Positions 15,209-23,667 of a DNA stretch of 36,364 nucleotides are shown here, one piece after another. Each line of letters starts with the position of its first letter. Position 1 is the first letter of the stretch. The notes under the pieces are model-generated. The model was not told the DNA's origin, ran no database searches, and was given only the letters and a program-made list of their open reading frames with translations. Source of the DNA: Plantactinospora mayteni (GTDB lineage Bacteria; Actinomycetota; Actinomycetes; Mycobacteriales; Micromonosporaceae); contig NZ_BONX01000068.1 in the NCBI RefSeq assembly GCF_016862935.1, positions 1 through 36,364 of the forward strand. The letters run 5' to 3'. The translations under genes were made by a program, and so were the position numbers.

Positions 15209-18200
15209 TCAGGGCCGGGTGCGGCGGCGGGTGCCGCCGCGTCGGGCCCGGCGACGGCCGCCGCCGATCTCCGCGCCGTCGGCCTCCGCGTCCAGGTCAC
15301 CGCTCTCCTCGATCCCATCCGGGTCACCGGCACCGGCCAGCCGCATCGACTCGGCCGGGGCGGCCTCGGCGACGTCGCCGGGCTCGGGGCTGTCCACCTC
15401 GTAGCGGGACAGGTCGTAGCCCATGGTGTCGTCGTAGTCCGATACCTCGACGACGACCCGCTCCGGCGCAGCCGCCTTGCGGGCCCGGCGTCGACCGCCA
15501 CCGGCCGGCGCCTCGGAGGCCGGGGTCGAGGCCGGTGCCGGAGTACCGGTGGCCGAGGCGACCGCCTTGACCTTGTCTCCCGCGCCCGGACGGGACTTCT
15601 CCGACACCGGCTCGGTGTGGATGATCACGCCCCGGCCCTTGCAGCAGTCGCAGGTCTCGCTGAACGCCTCCAGCAGCCCGGCGCCGATCCGCTTCCGGGT
15701 CATCTGGACCAGGCCGAGCGAGGTGATCTCGGTCACCTGGTGCTTGGTCCGGTCCCGGCCCAGGCACTCGGTGAGCCGGCGCAGCACCAGCTCCCGGTTC
15801 GACTCCAGCACCATGTCGATGAAGTCGATCACGACGATGCCGCCCAGGTCGCGGAGCCGGAGCTGCCGGACGATCTCCTCGGCCGCCTCCAGGTTGTTCC
15901 GGGTGACCGTCTCCTCCAGGTTGCCGCCGGCACCGGTGTACTTGCCGGTGTTGACGTCGATCACCGTCATCGCCTCGGTACGGTCGATCACCAGGTGGCC
16001 GCCGGAGGGCAGGAAGACCTTCCGGTCCAGCCCCTTGAGGATCTGCTCGTCGATCCGCCGCTCGGCGAAGACGTCCGCCGTACTGGTGTGCCGGCGCAGC
16101 CGGGGCACCAGGTCGGGCGAGACGTGCGAGAGGTAGGACTCGACCATGTCGTACGACTCGTCGCCCTGCACGACCAGCTCGCGGAAGTCCTCGTTGAAGA
16201 GGTCCCGGACCACCCGGATCACCAGGTCGGGCTCCTCGTAGAGCAGCACCGGCGCGCCGCCCTCGGCCGCCTTGGCCTGGATGTCCTCCCACTGCGCCTG
16301 GAGCCGCTTCACGTCCCGGGCCAGCTCGTCCTCGCTGGCGCCCTCGGCGGCGGTCCGGACGATCACGCCGGCACCGTCCGGTACCAGCTTCTTCAGGATG
16401 TCGCGCAGCCGCTTGCGCTCGGTGTCCGGCAGCTTGCGGCTGATCCCCGAGGCGTTGCCGTGCGGCACGTAGACCAGGTGCCGCCCGGAGAGCGCGATGT
16501 GGCTGGTCAGCCGGGCGCCCTTGTGCCCGATCGGGTCCTTGGTGACCTGCACCAGCACCGAGTCGCCGGAGCGCAGCGCCTGCTCGATCGAGCGGGCCCG
16601 CCCTTCCAGGCCGGTGGTGTCCCAGTTGACCTCGCCGGCGTAGAGCACCGCGTTGCGGCCCCGCCCGACGTCGACGAAGGCCGCCTCCATGCTGGGCAGC
16701 ACGTTCTGCACCTTGCCGAGGTAGACGTTGCCGGCCATGGTGCCGGCCGAGGCGCGGGTGACGTAGTGCTCGACCAGCACCCCGTCCTCGAGTACGGCGA
16801 TCTGGGTCCGGTCGCCGCGCTGGCGTACCGCCATCACCCGGTCGACCGCCTCCCGGCGGGCCAGGAACTCCGACTCGCTCAGGATCGGCGGCCGGGTACG
16901 CCGCTGCTCACGACCGTCCCGGCGGCGCTGGCGCTTGGCCTCCAGCCGGGTCGAGCCGGAGACGCCCTGCACCTCGTCCACGGTCTTCCGGGGCTCGCGA
17001 ATCTTGATAACGGTGTGTACGCCGTCGTCGGCCGTACCGTCGGTGTCCCCGGCACCCTTGCGCCGGCGCCGGCGGCGGCGCCGGGTCACCCCGTCACCGG
17101 CCTCGCCGTCCTCGTCTTCGTCCTCGTCGGCCCCGGCCTCGACCCCTGCCTCGGCCGCGGGCTCGTCGCCCTCCTCGGCGTCGTCCGCGGTGCCCTTGCC
17201 CCGACCCCGACCCCGACGACCGCGCCGCCGCCGGCGCCGGGCCGCCGCGGTCTCCTCGTCTTCGTCCTCGTCCTCGTCGGAGTCGGCGACATCCAGGGCC
17301 TCCTGGTCGGCGACGACCTCGACCTCGACCTCGGAGTCCAGCACGGTCGGCTCGCCGCCACGCCGACCCCGGCGGCGCCGCCGGGTGCCCTCGGCGGGCT
17401 CGACCGGCTCACCCTCGGCCTCGGCCTCGGTCGGCCGGGTCGACGGAGCCGGCTCCACGGCCGCGCCGGCCCGAGCCGGCGGAGTCTCCGGCTCCGGGGC
17501 CATGAACAGTACGGTGGGCGCGGAGAGCGCGGCGCGGCGCCGACGCCCCCGGGGCGTCTCCTCGGCCGGCGTCTCGGCCGGACCGCGACCGGCTCCGCCG
17601 GTCACCTCCGGGGTGGCCGGAGCGCCGACGTCCGAGCCGGTCACCGGGACCTCGCCGGCCGCCGCCGGGGCGCTCTCGGCAGCCTCCGGTGCGGCGACGG
17701 CCGCCTCGGTCGGCTCGGCGGGCGGCGCCGCCGCCTTCTTCCGGCGGGTACGGGTCACCTTCACCGGCGGTACGGGCTCACTCGCCGCGTCGTCGGGGCC
17801 GGCCGTCCGGGTACCCGGGTCAGCGGCTGCGGTCGTCTCGCCGGGCACAGTCGCCTCGCCAGGCACAGTCGCCTCGCCGGCCGCACTCGTCTCGCCGGCC
17901 GGAACTCCGGTGTCGTCCCTCTTCTCCGCCGTGGTGGCCTTGCGGCGCCGGCGGGTCGCCTTCGGGGCGGGCTCGATGTCGGCGGCCACCGGTGCCAGCA
18001 CCTCGGCGTCGGACGCCTCTCCGCTGGTCGTCCGGGCCGTGCTCGGCGCCTCGGCCGGTACGCCGGCCGGCGCCGGCTCGTTCGCCGTGCTGGACGTGCG
18101 GCGCCGGGTGGTACGCCGCCGCGTGGGCGCCTCGGCACCGCCCTCCGCGGTCGCGCCCTCGGCGGTGGCGCTGTCCGTGGTGGCGCTCTGCGCGCCCGTG

Positions 18201-18319
18201 CTCTCCGCGCTCGTGCTCTGCGCGTTCGTGCTCTCGGTGCTGCCGCTTCCGGTGGTGGTGGCGTCGACGGCCGGCTCCGCGCCGGTCCGTTCTCCGCCCT
18301 CTGGCTCGTTCTCGAGCAT
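15209..18319 (-). CDS. rne: Ribonuclease E/G
   Basis: Main endonuclease of mRNA decay and rRNA processing. The 1036-residue product has a disordered N-terminal arm of about 460 residues with at least seven Arg-rich patches (for example RRRRRGRRGG) between Ala/Glu/Asp-rich linkers and an acidic DSDEDEDEDEE run. Then follows the catalytic core: S1-like part around 500-590 (DGVLVEHYVTR ... GNVYLGKVQNVLPSMEAAFVDVGRG), the active-site aspartates in TVIDVNTGKYTG (about 786) and IVVIDFIDM (about 828), and the zinc-link CDCCKGRG (about 889; the usual CPxC has become CDCC). A short charged C-terminal arm ends in ARRGGTRRRTRP. ATG 18319 has GGAGAA; the longer frame to 18382 is unlikely. The flanking disordered arms are typical of actinobacterial RNase E. 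Confidence 0.95.
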   Translation of the reverse strand: MLENEPEGGERTGAEPAVDATTTGSGSTESTNAQSTSAESTGAQSATTDSATAEGATAEGGAEAPTRRRTTRRRTSSTANEPAPAGVPAEAPSTARTTSGEASDAEVLAPVAADIEPAPKATRRRRKATTAEKRDDTGVPAGETSAAGEATVPGEATVPGETTAAADPGTRTAGPDDAASEPVPPVKVTRTRRKKAAAPPAEPTEAAVAAPEAAESAPAAAGEVPVTGSDVGAPATPEVTGGAGRGPAETPAEETPRGRRRRAALSAPTVLFMAPEPETPPARAGAAVEPAPSTRPTEAEAEGEPVEPAEGTRRRRRGRRGGEPTVLDSEVEVEVVADQEALDVADSDEDEDEDEETAAARRRRRRGRRGRGRGKGTADDAEEGDEPAAEAGVEAGADEDEDEDGEAGDGVTRRRRRRRRKGAGDTDGTADDGVHTVIKIREPRKTVDEVQGVSGSTRLEAKRQRRRDGREQRRTRPPILSESEFLARREAVDRVMAVRQRGDRTQIAVLEDGVLVEHYVTRASAGTMAGNVYLGKVQNVLPSMEAAFVDVGRGRNAVLYAGEVNWDTTGLEGRARSIEQALRSGDSVLVQVTKDPIGHKGARLTSHIALSGRHLVYVPHGNASGISRKLPDTERKRLRDILKKLVPDGAGVIVRTAAEGASEDELARDVKRLQAQWEDIQAKAAEGGAPVLLYEEPDLVIRVVRDLFNEDFRELVVQGDESYDMVESYLSHVSPDLVPRLRRHTSTADVFAERRIDEQILKGLDRKVFLPSGGHLVIDRTEAMTVIDVNTGKYTGAGGNLEETVTRNNLEAAEEIVRQLRLRDLGGIVVIDFIDMVLESNRELVLRRLTECLGRDRTKHQVTEITSLGLVQMTRKRIGAGLLEAFSETCDCCKGRGVIIHTEPVSEKSRPGAGDKVKAVASATGTPAPASTPASEAPAGGGRRRARKAAAPERVVVEVSDYDDTMGYDLSRYEVDSPEPGDVAEAAPAESMRLAGAGDPDGIEESGDLDAEADGAEIGGGRRRARRGGTRRRTRP

Positions 18320-18428
18320 GGACGTTCTCCAGTTCTGGCTTCCCCGGGCGCGGGTGAGCGCTGCCACGCAGGGTTGCCGCAAAGTATTTCCGGTGACGCG
18401 TCGAGGTGACCGGGTCGCCGAAGTCTGC

Positions 18429-19232
18429 CTACCTGACCGCCGGCCGGACTTCCGGCTGGCGTTCGCCGATGGCGGTCCCGTCGCGATCCGCCTCCAACGG
18501 ATCGACGATCTCCCCCTGCGCGGTCAGCGTGCCCTGCGCCAGCCGGGTCGCCCTCGGCGGCACCGGCGGCTCCAGGTCGGCCACCACGCGGAGGCCGGAA
18601 AGGACGTCATCGGGTCGTACGGACGGGGTGACCTGCCGTACGACCACCTCGAGTATCGCACACGGTACGCCCGCGACCCCGGAAGGTGCCTCGGTCCTCT
18701 CGATCACATCGATGGTCGTGACGGCGACCCGGGTGTCGAAGACGCGTCGCCCCTGCTTGGTCATCCGCTCCACGAGCACCTCGGAAGCGGCCAGAAAGGT
18801 CGACACGGCGGCACGGGCGACATCCGGCTCGACACCGGGCAGTTCGACCCGCCAGCGGGAGGCGTCGATCCGCTCGGCCAGGCTGCCGCCGCCGGCCACC
18901 ACCGCGTCGAGTACGTCGAGTCCGGGCGAGAGCGCCGCGTCCAGGGCCTTCCGCAGGTCGGCCGGATCCACCGGCCGTTGCAGCCCGATCTCCAGGTACT
19001 CCGCCTCGCTGGCCACCCCGGTCGGGGCCGCGCTGGCGTAGGAGATCTTCGGGTGCGGGGTGAAGCCCTGGGAGAACGCCACCGGTACGCCGGCCCGGCG
19101 CAACGCGCGCTCGAAGGCCCGGGCGAAGTCCCGGTGCGAGGTGAACCGCAGCGGCCCACGCTTGGCGTACCTGATCCGGATCCGCTGTACGACCGGCGCC
19201 TGGCCGCCCTCCGGCTGTGGTTTCCTGCTGAT
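18429..19232 (-). CDS. TIGR03936 family protein with apparent ATC start
   Basis: Partner protein of a B12-binding radical SAM enzyme; family TIGR03936 (DUF2344), function unknown. Conserved parts are RIRIRYAKRGPLRFTSHRDFARAFERALRRAGVPVAFSQGF in two overlapping motifs near residues 15-50, then TPHPKISYASAAPTGVASEAEYLEIGL. No ATG, GTG or TTG occurs in frame between the stop of the upstream gene (19305) and TTG 19103, and a start at 19103 would delete the conserved RYxKxGxLRFxSHRD region. Seven bases after a strong GAGGAG (19245-19240) lies ATC AGC AGG AAA (19232), where relatives are expected to read ATG-Ser-Arg-Lys. ATC 19232 gives 267 residues, the family length. The gene follows TIGR03960 on the same strand. 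Confidence 0.85.
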   Translation of the reverse strand: MSRKPQPEGGQAPVVQRIRIRYAKRGPLRFTSHRDFARAFERALRRAGVPVAFSQGFTPHPKISYASAAPTGVASEAEYLEIGLQRPVDPADLRKALDAALSPGLDVLDAVVAGGGSLAERIDASRWRVELPGVEPDVARAAVSTFLAASEVLVERMTKQGRRVFDTRVAVTTIDVIERTEAPSGVAGVPCAILEVVVRQVTPSVRPDDVLSGLRVVADLEPPVPPRATRLAQGTLTAQGEIVDPLEADRDGTAIGERQPEVRPAVR

Positions 19233-19262
19233 CGTGCTGCTCCTCGGATACGGTCGGGAAGG

Positions 19263-19297
19263 CCGTTCCCCCGGAGCGGACTGCTCCAGGGGAACGG
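19263..19297 (-). terminator. Hairpin between TIGR03960 and TIGR03936 genes
   Basis: CCGTTCCCC (19263-19271) and GGGGAACGG (19289-19297) enclose GGAGC-GGACT-GCTCC, giving 14 pairs with a single mismatch. It lies eight bases after the TIGR03960 stop and before the ribosome site of the next gene. No T-run follows; it may be a partial terminator or RNA-processing site that lowers expression of the second gene. Confidence 0.6.
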
Positions 19298-19304
19298 TCG
19301 GGGG

Positions 19305-21293
19305 TCAGTGTCCGGTGCCGGCCGGCATCCGCAGGCCGGTGTTGACCGGCGTCAGCGGCAGCAGCTTCTTGCCGGTCGGGCCGATCTGGATCTCGGTGTC
19401 CATGGACGGGCAGACGCCACAGTCGAAGCACGGCGTCCACCGGCAGTCGTCCTGCTCGAACTCGGTGAGCGAGTCCTGCCAGTCCTGCCAGAGCCAGTCC
19501 TTGTCCAGGCCGGAGTCGAGGTGGTCCCAGGGCAGCACCTCGGCCTGCTCCCGTTCCCGCACGGTGTACCAGTCGAGGTCCACCCCGAAGGTCGGCAGCA
19601 CCTCGGCGGCGGCGTCCACCCAGCGCTGGTAGGAGAAGTGCTCGCTCCAGCCGTCGAACCGGCCGCCGTTCTCCCAGACCCGCCGGATCACCGCGCCGAT
19701 CCGGCGGTCACCCCGGCTGAGCAGCCCCTCGATCAGCGACGGCTCGCCGTCGTGATAGCGGTAGCCGATCGCCCGGCCGAGCGACCGGTCGGAGTTGATC
19801 GCCTGCTTGAGCAGCTTGAGCCGGTTGTCGATCACCTCGGGCCGCTCCATCCGGGCCCACTGGAACGGGGTGTGCGGCTTGGGCACGAACCCGCCGATCG
19901 ACACCGTGCAGCGGATGTCCTTGGAGCCGGTGGCCGCCCGCCCCGCCTTGATCACTTCGTGCGCGAGCCGGGCGATCTGGAGGACGTCCTCGTCCTCCTC
20001 GGTCGGCAGCCCGCACATGAAGTAGAGCTTCACCTGCCGCCACCCGTTGGTGTAGGCGGTGACCACGGTGCGGATCAGGTCCTCCTCCGACACCATCTTG
20101 TTGATCACCTTGCGGATCCGCTCCGAGCCGCCCTCCGGGGCGAAGGTGAGCCCGGTACGCCGCCCGTTGCGGGACAGCTCCTGGGCCAGCTCGATGTTGA
20201 AGGCGTCTACCCGGGTCGACGGCAGCGAGAGCGAGACGTTGGTGCCCTCGTACTGCTGGGCCAGGCCGGAGCACATGTCGCCGATCTCCGAGTGGTCGGC
20301 CGACGACAGCGACAGCAGCCCGACCTCGTGGAAACCGGAGTATTCGAGGCCGTCCTTCACCATCTGCCCGACCGTGGTGATGGAGCGTTCCCGTACCGGT
20401 CGGGTGATCATGCCGGCCTGGCAGAACCGGCAGCCCCGGGTGCAACCCCGGAAGATCTCCACCGCGTACCGCTCGTGCACGGTCTCGGCGAGCGGCACGA
20501 TCGGCTTCTTCGGGTACGGCCAGGCGTCCAGGTCCATCGTCGTCCGCTTGTGTACCCGGAACGGCACGTCCGGCCGGTTCGGCACGACCCGCTGGATCCG
20601 GCCGTCGGGCAGGTAGTCGACGTCGTAGAAGCGCGGCACGTAGACGCTCTCGGTCCGGGCCAGCCGGAGCAGCAGCTCGTCCCGCCCGCCGGGGCTGCCC
20701 TCCGCCTTCCAGGCCCGGACGATCTCGGTGATCTCCAGCACGGCTTCCTCGCCGTCCCCGAGCACCGCCGCGTCGACGAAGTCGGCGATCGGCTCCGGGT
20801 TGAACGCGGCGTGCCCGCCGGCCACGATCACCGGGTGTTCGTCGGTGCGGTCGGCGGCCAGCAGCGGGATGCCGGCCAGGTCGATCGCGGTGAGCAGGTT
20901 GGTGTAGCCGAGTTCGGTGGCGAACGAGATCCCGAAGAGGTCGAACGCGCCGACCGGCCGGTGCGCCTCGACGGTGAACTGCGGCACGCCGTGCGTCCGC
21001 ATCAACCGCTCAAGGTCCGGCCAGACCGCGTACGTCCGCTCGGCCAGTACGTCCGGCAGTTCGTTGAGCACCTCGTAGAGGATCTGCACCCCCTGGTTCG
21101 GCAGGCCCACCTCGTACGCGTCCGGATACATCAGCGCCCAACGGACGACCGCCGACTCCCACTCCTTCACCACCGCGCCCAGTTCGCCGCCGACGTACTG
21201 GATCGGCTTGCTGACCTGGGGCAGCAGTTGCTCGAGCTGCGGCCAGACCGTCATCGCCGCTGACCTTTCCGCGGCGGCCGACGCGGCGCTCAT
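19305..21293 (-). CDS. TIGR03960 B12-binding radical SAM protein
   Basis: Cobalamin-binding-like domain plus radical SAM enzyme of family TIGR03960; substrate unknown, and its constant pairing with TIGR03936 and proximity to RNase E and L21/L27 suggest an RNA or ribosome modification role (inference). The 662-residue product starts with KPIQYVGGELGAVVKEWE, continues with RWALMYPDAYEVGLPNQGVQILYEVLN (B12-binding-like fold, about 40-200) and has the Fe-S motif FRGCTRGCRFCQAGMI (CxxxCxxC) at about 275. Later comes a Cys-rich end, DCRWTPCFDCGVCPS, which may bind a further metal centre. ATG 21293 has GGGAGG; ATG 21254 is an alternative. It is read divergently from the gene at 21530 across about 236 bases that include the palindrome TTTCGGCCGAAA (21393-21404). 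Confidence 0.95.
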   Translation of the reverse strand: MSAASAAAERSAAMTVWPQLEQLLPQVSKPIQYVGGELGAVVKEWESAVVRWALMYPDAYEVGLPNQGVQILYEVLNELPDVLAERTYAVWPDLERLMRTHGVPQFTVEAHRPVGAFDLFGISFATELGYTNLLTAIDLAGIPLLAADRTDEHPVIVAGGHAAFNPEPIADFVDAAVLGDGEEAVLEITEIVRAWKAEGSPGGRDELLLRLARTESVYVPRFYDVDYLPDGRIQRVVPNRPDVPFRVHKRTTMDLDAWPYPKKPIVPLAETVHERYAVEIFRGCTRGCRFCQAGMITRPVRERSITTVGQMVKDGLEYSGFHEVGLLSLSSADHSEIGDMCSGLAQQYEGTNVSLSLPSTRVDAFNIELAQELSRNGRRTGLTFAPEGGSERIRKVINKMVSEEDLIRTVVTAYTNGWRQVKLYFMCGLPTEEDEDVLQIARLAHEVIKAGRAATGSKDIRCTVSIGGFVPKPHTPFQWARMERPEVIDNRLKLLKQAINSDRSLGRAIGYRYHDGEPSLIEGLLSRGDRRIGAVIRRVWENGGRFDGWSEHFSYQRWVDAAAEVLPTFGVDLDWYTVREREQAEVLPWDHLDSGLDKDWLWQDWQDSLTEFEQDDCRWTPCFDCGVCPSMDTEIQIGPTGKKLLPLTPVNTGLRMPAGTGH

Positions 21294-21529
21294 GGAACCT
21301 CCCGGAACACTCCGCTGGAACACCAACCATCCAGGGTACGCGGCACACCCGCAGCCCGGTCCAGTACTCCCCGCACCCTTCGGTACGGGCAGTTTCGGCC
21401 GAAAGCTCCCCCACACGCTGGCTCGCCGGGATTTCCCCCACCGTCGGAGACCCTCGTACGATCCGGCGCGGAACGACCGATTGGTCGGGCGGTACTAACC
21501 TCGGACGGGCGCGAGAGGAGATCCGCACA

Positions 21530-23587
21530 ATGTCCCAGCCGCAGCCGGAGGAGACCGCACCGGCGGGCCGAGCCACGCCGGCCGGGCCACCCCCGGCCAA
21601 GGGCTCGGCGACCGTTGCGCCCGGTGACCAGCCCGCCCCGGCCGACGACCAGCAGCACGGCCGAGCCGGTGACCAGCACGGCCGAGCCGACGACGAGCAC
21701 GGCCGAGCCGACGACCAGCAGCACGGCCGAGCCGGTGACCAGCACGGTCGGGCTGGCGACCAGCGAGTTCGGCCCGGTGAGCCGGACGACACGGCCGTGG
21801 ACATCCCGGTGGAACTGGACGGGTCCGCCGCCGACGCCGACCTCGACCAGCCGACGCTGCCCACCCCGCCGCCCGGCGCAACCCGCTCCGCGCACCCCGC
21901 CCCCGAACCCGCCGACTCCGTTGCTACGGCGCCACGGCCGGCAGCGGAACCGGCAACCGGTGCCGACGACGGGCACCCGACGGCCGCGATGCAGGAGCGC
22001 CCGCCGCCCCCCGCCGATAAACCCTCCGACCCCGGGCAGGCACCGGCCGCCACCGACGCAATGTCCCCGCCCGAAGAACCCCGGCCCGCAGCCGCCGCCG
22101 CACGCGCCGCAGCGGAAGAACCGCCGGCGGTCGACGAGGACGCGCCCACCCGTCGCACCCCGCCGCCCGACGCCACCCGTGCCGAGCAACCCGAGGTCGG
22201 CCGAGCCGAGCAACCCGACGCCACCCGAGTCGAGCAGCCCGAGGTCGGCCGGGCCGAGCAACCCGAGGTCGGCCGAGCCGAACAGCCCGAGGTCGGCCGG
22301 ACGGGACAGCCGGTCGACGTCACCCGGGTCGAGCAGCCCGCCGAGGCCGCCACCGGCTCGGGTCCGGCCGAGGGTGGGGCGCCGGCATCGCCACCCGAGG
22401 AGGACCAGCCGGCCCCGACCCGGATGGCCGCGCCGCGCTGGACCGGCTCGGCGGCCGTACCACCGCCCGGGCCGCGCAAGCGTCGCTGGTTCCGGGGCGA
22501 TGCCGAGGAAGCCGACGTTCCGGCGGCACCGACGGCCCGGACCCGACCAGCCGATCCGACCCTGCGGATGCCGGGTGCCGAGGCGGACGAGGACGACATC
22601 CCCACCCCGGTCGACCCGTGGGCCGGCGCCGCCGACGACCCCTGGGACGCGTACCCGCCGGTCGGTGGCCATCCGGGAGCGGCGAGTCACCCACCGGTCG
22701 GCTACGACGCGCCGGTCAGCCCGCCCCCGGCCCAGCAGTTGCCGGTGACCCGGCGTTTTCCCGCGCCGACCGGTCCGCCGCCACCGCCACCGCCCCGCGC
22801 GGCGCCGCCACCACACGCGGCGCCGCCACCGCCGCCGGCTCGGGCCAACCGGCCGCCGCCCGCGCCCGCGCCACGGAAGCCGCTGCCACCGCCGCCGGTC
22901 GCCCCGCCCCGACCGGCGAAACAACAGCACCGGCCGCCGGTCCGCAAGGCACCGCCCGCCCCGGCCCCCCTTCCGCCGGTACGCCGCCGGCGCCGCTGGC
23001 CCCGGGTGATGTTCACGCTGACCCTGCTCAGCATCGTCTGCTGCTGCGGCATTCCGGCGTACTACGCCAAGCCGGTCTGGGACCAGTACCCGGCGTCGCC
23101 GGTGGATCCGCTGCCGAGCGAAATACTGGACCTGCGGCTGCTGGACAACCCGGCCGGCCGGCAGACCGCCGAGCAGTTGAAGCAGGAGGTCCAGGCGCGG
23201 AACTGGTTCAGCGGCGGCGAGGCGTTCGCCGGGGTCTACCAGGCCTCGAACGGCAAGCGGGTGGTCATCTTCGGCAGCACCGGCTTCCGGTTCAGTCCCG
23301 AGTCGGCGGTGCAGGAGGAGGTCACCCGGCTCCAGGACGAGTACGCGGTCACCTCGGTCGAGTCGGTGCCGACCGGCGTACGCGGCGAGTACCGAAGTTG
23401 CGGCACGGGCAGGTTCGACGGTGACAAGGTGGTGGTCTGCACCTGGGCGGACCACGGCAGCTCGGCCACCGCACTGTTCACCCGCCTGTCGATAGCGGAC
23501 AGCTCCGAACTGCTCAGCACGCTGCGCGACAACATCATCGTCCGGGACCCGGTCGGCTCGGACAACGGCAGCGCCAGTACCAGATAG
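21530..23587 (+). CDS. Single-pass membrane protein, disordered repeat arm plus WADHGS domain
   Basis: A 685-residue protein of no recognised family. Residues 1-490 are Pro/Ala/Glu-rich and clearly disordered, with HGRA repeats at about 39-75 (DDQQHGRAGDQHGRADDEHGRA), eight-residue EQPEVGRA repeats at about 222-270 and a poly-Pro/Arg-rich part near 415-480. An Arg cluster precedes one membrane segment at about 494-513 (MFTLTLLSIVCCCGIPAYYA), giving a cytoplasmic front and an outer C-terminal domain. That domain (about 530-675) ends with C624-x12-C637-x-WADHGS (639-644) and ADSSELLSTLRDNIIVRD. The same domain occurs in the protein at 35528-36268. ATG 21530 has a GAGAGGAGA site. A role at the cell envelope is likely; nothing more can be said. 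Confidence 0.85.
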   Translation: MSQPQPEETAPAGRATPAGPPPAKGSATVAPGDQPAPADDQQHGRAGDQHGRADDEHGRADDQQHGRAGDQHGRAGDQRVRPGEPDDTAVDIPVELDGSAADADLDQPTLPTPPPGATRSAHPAPEPADSVATAPRPAAEPATGADDGHPTAAMQERPPPPADKPSDPGQAPAATDAMSPPEEPRPAAAAARAAAEEPPAVDEDAPTRRTPPPDATRAEQPEVGRAEQPDATRVEQPEVGRAEQPEVGRAEQPEVGRTGQPVDVTRVEQPAEAATGSGPAEGGAPASPPEEDQPAPTRMAAPRWTGSAAVPPPGPRKRRWFRGDAEEADVPAAPTARTRPADPTLRMPGAEADEDDIPTPVDPWAGAADDPWDAYPPVGGHPGAASHPPVGYDAPVSPPPAQQLPVTRRFPAPTGPPPPPPPRAAPPPHAAPPPPPARANRPPPAPAPRKPLPPPPVAPPRPAKQQHRPPVRKAPPAPAPLPPVRRRRRWPRVMFTLTLLSIVCCCGIPAYYAKPVWDQYPASPVDPLPSEILDLRLLDNPAGRQTAEQLKQEVQARNWFSGGEAFAGVYQASNGKRVVIFGSTGFRFSPESAVQEEVTRLQDEYAVTSVESVPTGVRGEYRSCGTGRFDGDKVVVCTWADHGSSATALFTRLSIADSSELLSTLRDNIIVRDPVGSDNGSASTR
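21644..21753 (+). repeat. Tandem coding repeats (HGRA units)
   Basis: A block of about 44 bases beginning GACGACCAGCAGCACGGC occurs at 21644 and again near 21710, separated by a 21-base half unit. It encodes alternating DDQQHGRA, GDQHGRA and DDEHGRA. Near-identity of the DNA copies indicates recent expansion. Confidence 0.75.
22191..22343 (+). repeat. 24-base tandem coding repeats (EQPEVGRA units)
   Basis: Five to six copies of a 24-base unit coding EQPEVGRA, EQPDATRV and similar octapeptides, with only a few base changes. They lie in the disordered arm of the membrane protein and probably vary in number between strains. Confidence 0.75.
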
Positions 23588-23594
23588 TCAGCCG

Positions 23595-23634
23595 CCACCG
23601 GCCGCTGTCGCAGGCCCGGCGCGGCGGCCGGTGG
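23595..23634. terminator. Bidirectional terminator between membrane protein and plsC
   Basis: CCACCGGCCGC (23595-23605) and GCGGCCGGTGG (23624-23634) form a perfect 11-pair stem with an 18-base loop, eight bases after the stop of the plus-strand gene and before the converging end of plsC. Confidence 0.65.
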
Positions 23635-23667
23635 GTCACGGAGACCGGCGGTGGCCGGGGAGGAAGG

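Noticed and set aside
18429-19103. TTG 19103 as the start of the TIGR03936 protein
   Set aside because: It lies inside the conserved RYxKxGxLRFxSHRD...ALRRAG region and has no ribosome site; it would delete about 43 residues including conserved ones.
16935-21263. A 4.3-kb open frame on the plus strand across rne, the TIGR03936 gene and the TIGR03960 gene
   Set aside because: It is antisense to three genes with clear catalytic motifs; stop codons are rare in such GC-rich DNA, and its product is low-complexity Arg/Gly/Val sequence without domains.
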